Below are positions 29,001 to 36,438 of a stretch of 64,000 bases of DNA, piece by piece; positions within the stretch are counted from its first letter, which is position 1, and each line of letters starts with the position of its first letter. The notes beneath the pieces are model-generated. The model ran no database searches, was not told where the DNA came from, and saw only the letters and a list, made by a program, of their open reading frames with translations. The DNA lies in contig RAZP01000035.1 in NCBI GenBank assembly GCA_004028745.1, forward strand, positions 1 to 64,000, read 5' to 3'. The position numbers were made by a program, and so were the translations under genes. Origin of the DNA: Prosthecochloris sp. GTDB lineage: Bacteria > Bacteroidota > Chlorobiia > Chlorobiales > Chlorobiaceae.

Positions 29001-29373
29001 ACCTGCAAGGTCTCTCAGTGAACGCAGGCTGAAGCGTTCGGTTTTCAGGGATCTGGCCGGTATGATCCGTTCGTTCCATTACGCAGTCTTCAGCGTGCTT
29101 GTTAACGACAAGTCAATCAGGCCTGAAGATAGTGAAAGCCTTGAGCACTGGGCTGAGCTGTGGAGTTTTTATGTAGGGCAGCATTTCTATGAATTGTATG
29201 CACGGGAGATCAAGGGTAAGGGGCTGATACCGAAAGAGCCGCAACAACAGGCGCTGCTGCTGCGGGCGTACCTTATGGACAAGGCAATTTATGAGTTGAA
29301 CTATGAGTTGAACAACCGGCCTGAATGGGTGGGGATTGCGCTGAAGGGGCTGCACAGGCTGCTTGAGTCCTGA
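26053..29373 (+). CDS. treS: Trehalose synthase-maltokinase fusion (TreS-Mak/Pep2)
   Basis: Bifunctional 1106-residue protein. The first 550 residues are TreS (GH13_16), interconverting trehalose and maltose: WYKDAIIYEAHVKTFYDSN, GVDGLRLDAVPYLYEE with the nucleophile, LLAEANQWPED and FLRNHDELTLEM. The last 500 residues are a maltokinase: LPKYIRNCRWFGGKARKI starts it, with catalytic IHGDYHLGQVLF and metal-binding IIIDFEGEPAR. The fusion channels trehalose to maltose 1-phosphate for the GlgE enzyme encoded just upstream. An in-frame TTG nine bases earlier is less likely as a start. Confidence 0.95.
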   Translation: MPRASEKKYQPEPLWYKDAIIYEAHVKTFYDSNNDGIGDFEGLRQKLPYLESLGITAIWLLPFYPSPLKDDGYDIADYMDVNPDYGTIEDFRAFLNEAHERGLKVITELVINHTSDQHAWFQRARKAKPGSVERNYYVWSKDPGKYADARIIFQDFEASNWSYDSVAEEYFWHRFYHHQPDLNFENPAVEKAIYKVLDYWLEMGVDGLRLDAVPYLYEEEGSNCENLSRTHEFLKKLRRHVDRKFPNRMLLAEANQWPEDAAEYFGDGDECHMNFHFPLMPRMFMALETEDRFPIIDILEQTPEIPESCQWASFLRNHDELTLEMVTDEERDYMRRVYANDPRARINLGIRRRLAPLMSNNRRRVELMNIMLLSLPGTPVLYYGDEIGMGDNYYLGDRDGVRTPMQWNSDRNAGFSRANPQQLQLPVIIDPEYHYEAVNVEVQEGNINSLLWWMRHMLVTARRYKAFSRGDVQFIHAENPQALIFTRTYEDETMLCIINLSKSPQAVNVDLSEYDGFIPEEVFSLSYFPRIRSTPYTVTLGPYGYFWFRLIESHEEIEDRPYLEHSFARVSRWQDLFGGKYLERLETRILPKYIRNCRWFGGKARKIVRVAIAENIEVKEHDNIRYLIVEVRYPSGSNELYQLPVSYVPAEQIDQEDENFSKRVIVKVKVEDSEGYLCDATWQEDFQKVLLEMIAGQSDLRGKAGKITSLRGAKLDDFLNGTPVEEIDSSLFGAEQSNTSIMFDDSLCLKLYRKISSGVSPEVEICRVLTENTKFESVPFYLGTLNYTRSRRDQCSLAVLQNYVPNQGDAWKVTLNFVHRYYEDVLARQHQIEAVPELPLSGGEKMPMPEIMHELIGEVYLEMVEKLAKRTAGMHKALASKRLGDDFAPEPFTTLYQRSIYQSMREQVKRGMVMLKQQKKKIAVEYQELAEEILDSEPAILQQLSHIKQGKIEGGKIRIHGDYHLGQVLFTGKDFIIIDFEGEPARSLSERRLKRSVFRDLAGMIRSFHYAVFSVLVNDKSIRPEDSESLEHWAELWSFYVGQHFYELYAREIKGKGLIPKEPQQQALLLRAYLMDKAIYELNYELNNRPEWVGIALKGLHRLLES

Positions 29374-29452
29374 TACTAACACGCACCGAAAAAAGGGTAG
29401 AGGAAAAAACCGTGCCGGATATGCAGCACATCCGGGGGCAATGTGGTTGTAA

Positions 29453-29641
29453 TTAAAGGTCGAGACGATTCTCCAGAAAATCTTCCGATTCAGCATCACT
29501 GATATCCTTGCGCCCCAGTTCGAAATCATCGGTTTTCTTGCGCAGAATGATGGTTCCCTGGTTATCGACGGCATAGTAATAGACGGTATCGTCTTCTATT
29601 TCAAGCTGCTTCCTGATCTCCGAAAATTTTGCTGACTGCAT
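29453..29641 (-). CDS. Small AbrB-like protein, possible orphan antitoxin
   Basis: A 62-residue protein reading MQSAKFSEIRKQLEIED, then DTVYYYAVDNQGTIILRKK and an acidic tail. The pattern of EIRKxLxI plus a short beta hairpin ending IILRKK resembles the SpoVT/AbrB fold of antitoxins, though degenerate. AAGGAG six bases before ATG 29641 fixes the start; an upstream ATG at 29680 is unlikely. No toxin gene is adjacent. It could equally be an unrelated small conserved protein. Confidence 0.5.
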   Translation of the reverse strand: MQSAKFSEIRKQLEIEDDTVYYYAVDNQGTIILRKKTDDFELGRKDISDAESEDFLENRLDL

Positions 29642-29766
29642 GAATTCTCCTTCGACAGTTGAGTTGTTGATTGCATTCATCGACAGGGAATGATATGACC
29701 CACCGCTATAGGTTCCATATGTAATGTATGGAGTATTTTTTTGAATAAGAAAGCAGGTTCACTGTA

Positions 29767-29916
29767 GGACACCTCTATTTATTGTTATGAGTCCCGATTG
29801 CATCGGGATGCAAGGTGAACGGAGCGCAGAAACCGGGGTGTACACAGAGTACATGAGGATTTTGAGCACCGCTCAACAAAGTATTCGGGTTGCGCAACAA
29901 ATTAATAGGGGTGCAC
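29767..29916. mobile_element. MITE copy 2, diverged
   Basis: About 150 bp, ends GGACACCTCTATTTATTG and AAATTAATAGGGGTGCAC. The interior blocks GGAGCGCAGAAACCGG, GAGTACATGAGGATTT and TGCGCAACAAATTAAT match copy 1. Ends have mutated and no clear target duplication remains, so it is an older insertion. Confidence 0.75.
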
Positions 29917-29925
29917 TAAATTTTC

Positions 29926-30003
29926 TTACTGCTGTTTTTTTACCTGCTCCCACAACGCATCCAACTCTTCGACAGTATGATCCTGCCAGCTTTTTTCTGA
30001 CTG
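29926..30003 (-). pseudogene. Diverged copy of the mazG 3' end
   Basis: The minus strand encodes SEKSWQDHTVEELDALWEQV followed by KKQQ and a stop. This matches the last residues of the intact mazG at 30770 (SWQDHTAEELDALWEQV, KKKL). Several differences are synonymous, so it looks like the tail of a different mazG allele. It lies on the far side of the PIN toxin-antitoxin pair. Confidence 0.75.
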
Positions 30004-30039
30004 CATAACCATGGTTTCAAGACTCAGAAAGCTTCAGCT

Positions 30040-30276
30040 TTATAGACGATCTTCTTCGGCAGGTTCAACAGCTTTTACCTTGGAGAGTGCTTTTTTAAAC
30101 TTTTCACGGCTTCCTCTGGCAGCTCTGTTTTCAAGATAATCTTCGGTGATCAAGGCTGAAATCTTTTCAGCCAGTGCAGTTGTGATAAACTGGTTCACCG
30201 AGATGTTTTCCTGCGCAGCCAGTTCTTTCGCTTTCTTATGCAAGGACTCAGGAAGTCTCACACTTAAGGTGCTCAT
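30040..30276 (-). CDS. Ribbon-helix-helix antitoxin (HicB/CopG-like)
   Basis: A 78-residue DNA-binding antitoxin. MSTLSVRLPESLHKKAKELAAQENISVNQFITTAL is a typical RHH domain: beta strand with LSVRLP, then two helices. The charged C-terminal tail (RGSREKFKKALSKVKAVEPAEE) would wrap the toxin. It overlaps the upstream PIN toxin gene by four bases, so they are co-translated. Likely represses its own promoter. Confidence 0.8.
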   Translation of the reverse strand: MSTLSVRLPESLHKKAKELAAQENISVNQFITTALAEKISALITEDYLENRAARGSREKFKKALSKVKAVEPAEEDRL

Positions 30277-30695
30277 GATAGTTCTCCCAATCGTTGTAAC
30301 AATTCTTTTGGCGTGGCGACACCGATGCCGAATCGTTTGCATTCCTCGAAATCACGTTTATTGTATGTGATAATCCAGCCGCTGTTGGATTCAACAGCAA
30401 GCTCGAGAATCATGTCATCTTTAGGATCTTTAAGCAAAGGTCGCCACAGATAAAATATTTTTCTTTTGTTGCCTACAGCACAAAGGTAGTCTAGTATATC
30501 GTCAATATCGTCAGGTTCCAGCCCGAGAGTTTTTGACTGTCTTTTGGCGACAGTTTCAAACTCAAGAATGAGCGGTACTGAGATGCAGAGATCAAATTTC
30601 CCGGTTCCTGTCATTGAGAGCAGCCGGAACGAAGCTCCTTTGTTTGAGCGCAGAGCACTGATGAAAACATTTGTGTCTATTACTATCCTGTACAT
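30273..30695 (-). CDS. PIN-domain toxin
   Basis: A 140-residue ribonuclease toxin of the PIN superfamily. The acidic active site is visible: VIDTNVFISAL (first Asp), EFETVAKR (Glu), DPKDDMILELAVE (Asp pair) and the later YNKRDFEECKRFGI. It precedes its RHH antitoxin, the less common toxin-first order, typical for this PIN family. The module sits just after mazG, between its intact 3' end and a duplicate 3' end. Confidence 0.85.
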   Translation of the reverse strand: MYRIVIDTNVFISALRSNKGASFRLLSMTGTGKFDLCISVPLILEFETVAKRQSKTLGLEPDDIDDILDYLCAVGNKRKIFYLWRPLLKDPKDDMILELAVESNSGWIITYNKRDFEECKRFGIGVATPKELLQRLGELS

Positions 30696-30769
30696 GTTGG
30701 TATTATATGTAATACCGTATTGTTCTGCAAAACGTTCCTCAACTTAATGAAAGACATGTTAAGAAGTAC

Positions 30770-31591
30770 CTATAATTTCTTCTTAACCTGCTCCCACAGC
30801 GCATCGAGCTCTTCGGCGGTATGATCCTGCCAGCTTCTGCCTGATTTGCTGATCAGCTCTTCCACAGCCATGAAACGTTTCATGAACTTGTTTGTGGACT
30901 TGCGCAACGAGTCCTCGGGATTTGCTCCGATGAATCGGCTGTAGTTGACGATGGTGAAAAGGATATCCCCGAATTCGGCTTCTTTTTCTTCTTTCGTCAC
31001 TGCTGTTCGCAGTTCGCCGATCTCTTCGAGAAGCTTGTCGAGGACACTTTCGTCACTGGTCCAGTCGAAGCCGACACCAGCTACTTTTTTCTGCACACGA
31101 TAGGCCCGGAGAAGTTCCGACATGGCTTTGGGAACGCCGTCGAGCAGACTTCTGCGTCCTTTTTCCTGAAGTTTGAGGGATTCCCAGTTTTTCAGAACCT
31201 CCTTTTCGTTGTCGGCAACGGTTTCCCCGAAAACATGCGGGTGACGGCTGATGAGTTTGTCGCAAAGGGAATCGAACACTTCGGAAAAAGTGAACTTGCC
31301 GGATTCCTCCGCCATGAGGACCTGAAAGGCGACATGGAGGAACAGGTCCCCGAGTTCCTTTTTCAGTTCCCGGTCGTCGTTTTCATCGATGGCATGAATC
31401 AACTCATAGCTTTCTTCAAGCAGGAGGTGAGAAAGTGATGCCGGGGTTTGCTTACGGTCCCAGGGGCATTCGGAACGGAGCACTTTTACCAGCTTGATGA
31501 CCCGGTCGAATTTTTCCTGTATGCTTTTACCGGTGTTATGCAGCACGTCGTGCTTGAGGTGTTCTATGCTCTTTTCCTGTGACGTTTTCAT
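30770..31591 (-). CDS. mazG: Nucleoside triphosphate pyrophosphohydrolase MazG
   Basis: All-alpha NTP pyrophosphatase of about 273 residues with two MazG domains. The first is LRSECPWDRKQTPASLSHLLLEESYEL with the EExxE metal site and KKELGDLFLHVAFQ; the second is LLEEIGELRTAV...EAEFGDILFTIVNYSR. It hydrolyses NTPs and may lower ppGpp or clean damaged nucleotides. ATG 31591 is preferred over an upstream TTG at 31633. Family is certain. Confidence 0.93.
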   Translation of the reverse strand: MKTSQEKSIEHLKHDVLHNTGKSIQEKFDRVIKLVKVLRSECPWDRKQTPASLSHLLLEESYELIHAIDENDDRELKKELGDLFLHVAFQVLMAEESGKFTFSEVFDSLCDKLISRHPHVFGETVADNEKEVLKNWESLKLQEKGRRSLLDGVPKAMSELLRAYRVQKKVAGVGFDWTSDESVLDKLLEEIGELRTAVTKEEKEAEFGDILFTIVNYSRFIGANPEDSLRKSTNKFMKRFMAVEELISKSGRSWQDHTAEELDALWEQVKKKL

Positions 31592-31671
31592 TGCTGTCGC
31601 TTCGCTTGAAGGTTCCTGGTACGGTGCAGGCAAAGTTAATATATCTATAAGATTTTCTGTACTTTTGATGA

Positions 31672-31802
31672 GGAACCGCTATAAATTTATTACGCATCCT
31701 GATTGCTACGTTGGCCGGTGCTCAAAATCCTCACTCCCCAGCTTGCCGGGATTGAAGTTTATCCCGATAGCATCGGGACTCACGACAATTTATAGAGGTT
31801 CC
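31672..31802. mobile_element. MITE variant with GGAACC ends
   Basis: A 131-bp element with ends GGAACCGCTATAAATTTA and AATTTATAGAGGTTCC. Both ends share the same changes relative to GGGCACCTCTATTAATT, so it is a paired subfamily. Internal CTCAAAATCCTCAC and CGGGACTCACGACAATT relate it to the others. No target duplication seen. It lies in the mazG promoter region. Confidence 0.65.
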
Positions 31803-31835
31803 AATAAGAACCTTACTTTTTGAAAAAAAGGAGCT

Positions 31836-32507
31836 ATGGACCTGAAGGGCAAGACGGCGGTGGTGACGGGTTCGAGTTCAGGGATCGGCCTTGAGCTTTG
31901 CGGTTTGTTGACAGATAAAGGTGCTTCAGTCTACGGTTTCAGTCGACGCCTGACAACAATGAATAGTCCTGGGTTCACCTGGATACAGACCGATGTAACA
32001 AAACAAGAGGAAATTGACCGGGCATTCGATAGGGTTTTACGTGAGCATGAATGCGTCGATATACTGGTCAACAATGCGGGGTTCGGTCTCTTCGGTGCTA
32101 TAGAGGCGCTTGAACCGGAAGACTGGAGCAGGTTGATGGCGACCAATCTGACGGCGGCCTTTCTCTGTACACGAAGGGTGATTCCCGGCATGAAGGCCGC
32201 GAGGCGCGGTACGATCGTCAATGTGGCTTCGATTGCCGGGAAGCGCGGGTTCAAGTCAGGTTCGGCTTACTGTGCCACCAAGTTCGGACTGAACGGTTTT
32301 TCCGAGGCACTGGCTGAGGAGCTTCGGGAAGAGGGCATCCGGGTATGCAGCATCAATCCCGGCTCAACCGACACGGAGTTTTTCGACCGGGCAGGCATTG
32401 AACCCAAAAAACTGATGAATAAAAAGGATGTTGCTTCTCTGATCCTTGCCATGATTGAGCTTCCTGACGATATGCTGCCCGACCAGATTGTCGTGAGGCC
32501 GCTTTGA
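31836..32507 (+). CDS. Short-chain dehydrogenase/reductase
   Basis: Classical SDR of 223 residues. TGSSSGIG nucleotide loop at residues 11-18, NNAG (VNNAGFGLFG), catalytic Ser in VNVASIAG, and YCATK as the YxxxK motif. Probably NADP-preferring, as the Arg pair in YGFSRRL follows beta-2. It overlaps mnmE (TGATG), so both are co-transcribed. Substrate unknown. Confidence 0.88.
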   Translation: MDLKGKTAVVTGSSSGIGLELCGLLTDKGASVYGFSRRLTTMNSPGFTWIQTDVTKQEEIDRAFDRVLREHECVDILVNNAGFGLFGAIEALEPEDWSRLMATNLTAAFLCTRRVIPGMKAARRGTIVNVASIAGKRGFKSGSAYCATKFGLNGFSEALAEELREEGIRVCSINPGSTDTEFFDRAGIEPKKLMNKKDVASLILAMIELPDDMLPDQIVVRPL

Positions 32508-33943
32508 TGACAAACGATGTTATGGATACTGAGTTTTCCCGACCCGTTCAGGGTGAACCCATAGCTGCCATTGCAACGCCTGTCGGGGTGGGTGCGCTTG
32601 CCGTCGTCAGGATGAGCGGTGAAGGTGTGTTTTCCATTGCCGACAAGGTTTTTACCAAGGCCCGTTCCCTGGAAACATCGCTCTCGGAATCACCGGGGTA
32701 TACCGCACATTTCGGAAAGCTCTATGACGGAGACCGGATGATAGACGAGGTAATCGTGCTGGTGTTCCGCACTCCCGATTCGTTTACGGTCGAGGATATG
32801 GTTGAGATTACCTGCCATGGAGGACCGGTGGTAACAAGGCATGTGCTGAAGCTTCTGCTTGACAACGGATGCAGGCTTGCAGAGCCGGGTGAGTTTACCC
32901 GCCGTGCCTTTCTGAACGGAAGGATCGACCTCTTGCAGGCCGAAGCGATCGGCGAAATGATCCATGCACGTTCCGAGTCAGCCTATCGAACGGCGGTGAG
33001 CCAGATGAAGGGAGGGCTTTCGGGGAAGCTCAATACCTTGCGGGAACAACTGCTGCAATCCTGTGCTTTGCTTGAACTCGAGCTGGATTTCAGTGAGGAA
33101 GACGTCGAGTTCCAGAGCCGGGAGGAGTTGAGTGGGCAGGTTGATATGCTGCAGCGGGAAGTCGAAAAACTTGTGGAATCCTACCAGCAAGGCAGGTTGC
33201 TGAGCGAAGGTGTGGCAACCGCCATCATCGGCAGACCCAATGCAGGTAAATCAACGCTGCTCAATGCCCTGCTTGACGAAGAACGGGCGATTGTCAGCCA
33301 CATGCCGGGCACCACGAGGGACTATATCGAAGAGTGTTTTATTTATGAAAAAACCATGTTCCGGCTCACCGATACAGCCGGGCTTCGCGATACGGTTGAG
33401 GAGATCGAGCACGAGGGCATTCGCCGCAGTTATGAAAAAATTGCCCAAGCCGACCTGATCCTGTACCTGATGGATATCGGTGCGTCCGATTATGCGCAGG
33501 AGGTTCAGGCGATTGTCGAGCTTCGTCGGAAGCATCCCGATATAAAACTGATGGTGGTCGCGAACAAGACTGATACCGCTCAAAACAGTGTGAAGCGGAC
33601 AGAGATTGTTGCGGAGAAAACCGGATGCATGGTCCTCGGTATTTCCGCTTTGAAACAGGAGGGGCTGGATGCTTTGAAAGCCGAGATGAACACAATGGTC
33701 GAAGGATTGGACAAGCTGCACGACGCAAGCGTGCTGGTCACCAGCATGCGCCACTACGAAGCCTTGCGTAATGCTGCCGATGCCCTGCAGAACGCTAGGG
33801 AACTGATCGACGCGCAATCGGAGACCGAACTGATCGCTTTCGAACTCCGCTCCGCCCTCGACTACGTCGGCGAGATCACCGGCAAAGTTGTCAACGAAGA
33901 AGTCCTCAATGTCATCTTCGGGCAGTTTTGTATTGGGAAGTAG
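32507..33943 (+). CDS. mnmE: tRNA modification GTPase MnmE
   Basis: Works with MnmG to place carboxymethylaminomethyl groups on U34 of certain tRNAs. It has 478 residues. The N-terminal folate-binding domain (EPIAAIATPVGVGALAVVR), a helical domain, and an inserted G domain: IIGRPNAGKSTLL (G1), GTTRDYIEE (G2), DTAGLRD (G3) and VANKTD (G4). The C-terminus ends FGQFCIGK, with the essential Cys of the CxGK motif. The 3' end matches known integration targets (separate feature). Confidence 0.96.
   Translation: MTNDVMDTEFSRPVQGEPIAAIATPVGVGALAVVRMSGEGVFSIADKVFTKARSLETSLSESPGYTAHFGKLYDGDRMIDEVIVLVFRTPDSFTVEDMVEITCHGGPVVTRHVLKLLLDNGCRLAEPGEFTRRAFLNGRIDLLQAEAIGEMIHARSESAYRTAVSQMKGGLSGKLNTLREQLLQSCALLELELDFSEEDVEFQSREELSGQVDMLQREVEKLVESYQQGRLLSEGVATAIIGRPNAGKSTLLNALLDEERAIVSHMPGTTRDYIEECFIYEKTMFRLTDTAGLRDTVEEIEHEGIRRSYEKIAQADLILYLMDIGASDYAQEVQAIVELRRKHPDIKLMVVANKTDTAQNSVKRTEIVAEKTGCMVLGISALKQEGLDALKAEMNTMVEGLDKLHDASVLVTSMRHYEALRNAADALQNARELIDAQSETELIAFELRSALDYVGEITGKVVNEEVLNVIFGQFCIGK
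33926..33943 (+). other. mnmE 3' end, putative attachment-site core
   Basis: The last 18 bases, TTTTGTATTGGGAAGTAG, correspond to the position and sequence type used as attB by Salmonella genomic island 1, which integrates at the 3' end of trmE/mnmE. The AT-rich NACHT gene region begins directly after. I did not find an obvious second copy downstream, nor an integrase in the window. Confidence 0.4.
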
Positions 33944-33977
33944 ATGTTTTGAGCTGAACCCCCAGCTCAAAACATCT
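33942..33977 (+). terminator. Strong intrinsic terminator of mnmE
   Basis: A perfect 15-bp stem, AGATGTTTTGAGCTG paired with CAGCTCAAAACATCT, with a six-base loop, starting inside the mnmE stop codon. The following bases are TTAA, so the T-run is short. It may also insulate the convergent NACHT gene. Confidence 0.75.
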
Positions 33978-34023
33978 TTAACTGTTGATTTGTTTTGCTT
34001 GCGGGACAACGTACTGTGGCTTC

Positions 34024-35850
34024 TTATTTTTTTTGGGAATTTTTTAAAAGTATTTCAGCAAGACTTCTTTCTTTGTTGTTGTATTTTTTTGTTAACTCAT
34101 TGTATAAGTTGTTATGCCACTTATTATCTGATTTACAAAAAATTGGGATCCATGTTTTAGGGAGCCATTCATCAGAATTTTTTATGGATAAAATGGGTAT
34201 ATCACTATTCTCTGATATATTAGTGTGCATAGAAAATAATTTTGTTGTTATGGTATCTAGCTCCTCTATTTTTTGCTCATATTCTGCATTTTCTGTTAAC
34301 CCTGATGGATATAATTTGTTAAGATAAGAGGCAAAACAACCATAACGACTTTTTTGCCCGATAAAAAAAGCAACTTTTCTAAAAACGACTTCTTTTTTTG
34401 TTTCAATAATTGAGACGCTATCACAAAACAATGCTAGGTAATCTATGTATTTGTCTCTTTTTATAAGAGGGTTTTCTTTTTCTAACATTTCTTTAAGAAG
34501 AGGTAATATCCACTCTTTTTCAATTTTCTCATTATCAAGTTCGAAGCTCAAAGTGACAACATTATCGCGCAAATTAAGCATTAGCCTCTCCAAAATATCC
34601 TTGGTATTAATAGAGCTTGATCTGGAAATAAATAAAGCTGAAAAGTACTCCTGAAAAGATCGATGTGAAAAAGTGTATTGATTACCATCTTTTTGTATGA
34701 CACAAACCGATTGGCGTAAATCATTAAGAAAATTAACTGGATTTATCTCAGAAGATTCTATCTCTATGGCCTTTTCTATATATGATATAATTTCTTTATA
34801 TTCAAATGTGTACTTTTTGTCAAAGTATGTGATGATGCAGAATGTTGAGAATACTTTCTTAAACTCATCTATTGGTAGCTCGCAATAGGTCTTTCTTTTG
34901 TATAGAGATTTTTGTGCATCATGCTTGTGATAAAGTGTGTCAAATGCTTGGTCATAAAAAATATGAATTTTTTCAGGTATTTCTGCCAATTGCTCAAATG
35001 TGAGCAGCATCATTGTTAGCAAAAGAGGGTTTGATAAAAAATCAATATGCTTTTCAAAAAGATGGGAGTCAAGCTCAGATATAAACTTATTTTTTAGGGT
35101 CTTATCATATTCAATGCGGTCAATAAGGTCTATCGCTTGCTCTTTTGTGAGATTTGCGATACTATAAAGATAGAATTCTTCCCAAGGAATAAAACAATCA
35201 TCAGGTCTGCTTGATAAGACTAATATGATTTCTGGGTATTTGCTTGAAATATCCAAAATTTCTCTTTCATAACAAGACTTTATTTCGTAATCTATTTCGT
35301 CGAAACCATCAAGGAGTAAAATGAATTTTCCTTTTTTTAGGCCATAAGTAAGCTGTTCATTTGTAAAACGATTGTTAATATCTGAAAGAATCTTTTCAAT
35401 ATATTCTAAAATAGAGTAATTCGAGTTCGGGGTGATTAGCAGTCGCAACTCTACCAATATTGGTATATATTTATATCGGTTGTCAATAAAATGCAAAAAA
35501 AGGTTTTTTAAAAGCATTGATTTCCCTGTCCCTGCAATTCCAGTAAATATGTTTTTTTTGTTCTTTATTAATGTTTTTGGTATGTCTGAGGATGGAATGC
35601 ATTTAGAGTCCAAAGTCAAATTGGTTGGTACATAATGTTTTTTGAAGTCAACGGGGCGATCTCTGTAAAGTAGCGTTTTTAATGTAGAACATTTTTTATA
35701 AGTTCTTTTAATGTAATTGTTAAAGCATAGCTGTAAATCCACAAGTAGTTTGTTGTATTGAGTCCCGCCCAATTTAATCCCTTTTTTGATAATGCTGCTG
35801 GCATATTCTTTGGCAATTTCATTGAAAATTGGATCCAATTCTTCCATCAT
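34024..35850 (-). CDS. NACHT-domain STAND NTPase, candidate anti-phage protein (bNACHT)
   Basis: A 608-residue signal-transduction ATPase. After about 100 helical residues comes the NACHT module: Walker A GIAGTGKSMLL (104-114), Walker B FILLLDGFDEID (176-187), VLSSRPDD sensor, LSNPLLLTMML and the FSHRSFQEYFSALFI motif of the winged-helix end. The C-terminal 200 residues are not recognised and would be the sensor. Bacterial single-gene NACHT proteins are known phage-defence factors. The gene is much more AT-rich than its neighbours and lies right after mnmE, both signs of transfer. No effector domain such as a nuclease is evident. Confidence 0.82.
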   Translation of the reverse strand: MMEELDPIFNEIAKEYASSIIKKGIKLGGTQYNKLLVDLQLCFNNYIKRTYKKCSTLKTLLYRDRPVDFKKHYVPTNLTLDSKCIPSSDIPKTLIKNKKNIFTGIAGTGKSMLLKNLFLHFIDNRYKYIPILVELRLLITPNSNYSILEYIEKILSDINNRFTNEQLTYGLKKGKFILLLDGFDEIDYEIKSCYEREILDISSKYPEIILVLSSRPDDCFIPWEEFYLYSIANLTKEQAIDLIDRIEYDKTLKNKFISELDSHLFEKHIDFLSNPLLLTMMLLTFEQLAEIPEKIHIFYDQAFDTLYHKHDAQKSLYKRKTYCELPIDEFKKVFSTFCIITYFDKKYTFEYKEIISYIEKAIEIESSEINPVNFLNDLRQSVCVIQKDGNQYTFSHRSFQEYFSALFISRSSSINTKDILERLMLNLRDNVVTLSFELDNEKIEKEWILPLLKEMLEKENPLIKRDKYIDYLALFCDSVSIIETKKEVVFRKVAFFIGQKSRYGCFASYLNKLYPSGLTENAEYEQKIEELDTITTKLFSMHTNISENSDIPILSIKNSDEWLPKTWIPIFCKSDNKWHNNLYNELTKKYNNKERSLAEILLKNSQKK

Positions 35851-36438
35851 GATATGTTTGTTGTTATTTGCTTTAAGGTTTTCGGTATATCTGTTATTAG
35901 TTTAATATTTTCTTTTTTGATTATATTGATAAAGGTTCAGGGGATTATATTTATGTTAATAGATCCAATCAAAGTTGAAAAGCTTATACTAAATTGATTT
36001 CTTGTTAAGCAGGAGTGTGCGTAAATTGATATTTCTTTTATGGTGTTTAAACATTGTTAAACGTTTGCTTTGTCGTCAATTGAGTATTTCTTCTGCAGTG
36101 AGCGAAGGCTTATTTCTGCTTTATTTATTTTAAATACTGAATAATTTCAAATGAATTCAAATGTTTTATGTGTTCACTGTATCCGTTAATAATGAGGCTT
36201 CATGCTCATTATTTGATAATTTATTTATTCGATTTAGACTTCAAAAGGAATATTTCCTTCAGGGCCTGCTGTATTCATTGCTTTCATCTACATATATGTC
36301 CATTAATCATGATTGCAATATTACATATTGTTAGTGTGAAAATTTAATTTCATTTATGTATATAATATAAGAAATATGAAAAATACACAATAACAAAAGT
36401 GTGATAAATCCATTCTGCTTTGCGTGTGCGTCTTTTAT
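35851..36438. other. AT-rich non-coding stretch upstream of the NACHT gene
   Basis: About 590 bp, very AT-rich, no believable open frame on either strand. It would contain the NACHT promoter and continues the foreign composition up to the IS left end at 36439. Confidence 0.5.

Noticed and set aside
33251..34009. 252-codon minus-strand frame over mnmE
   Set aside because: Antisense to the MnmE G domain and terminator; not a gene.
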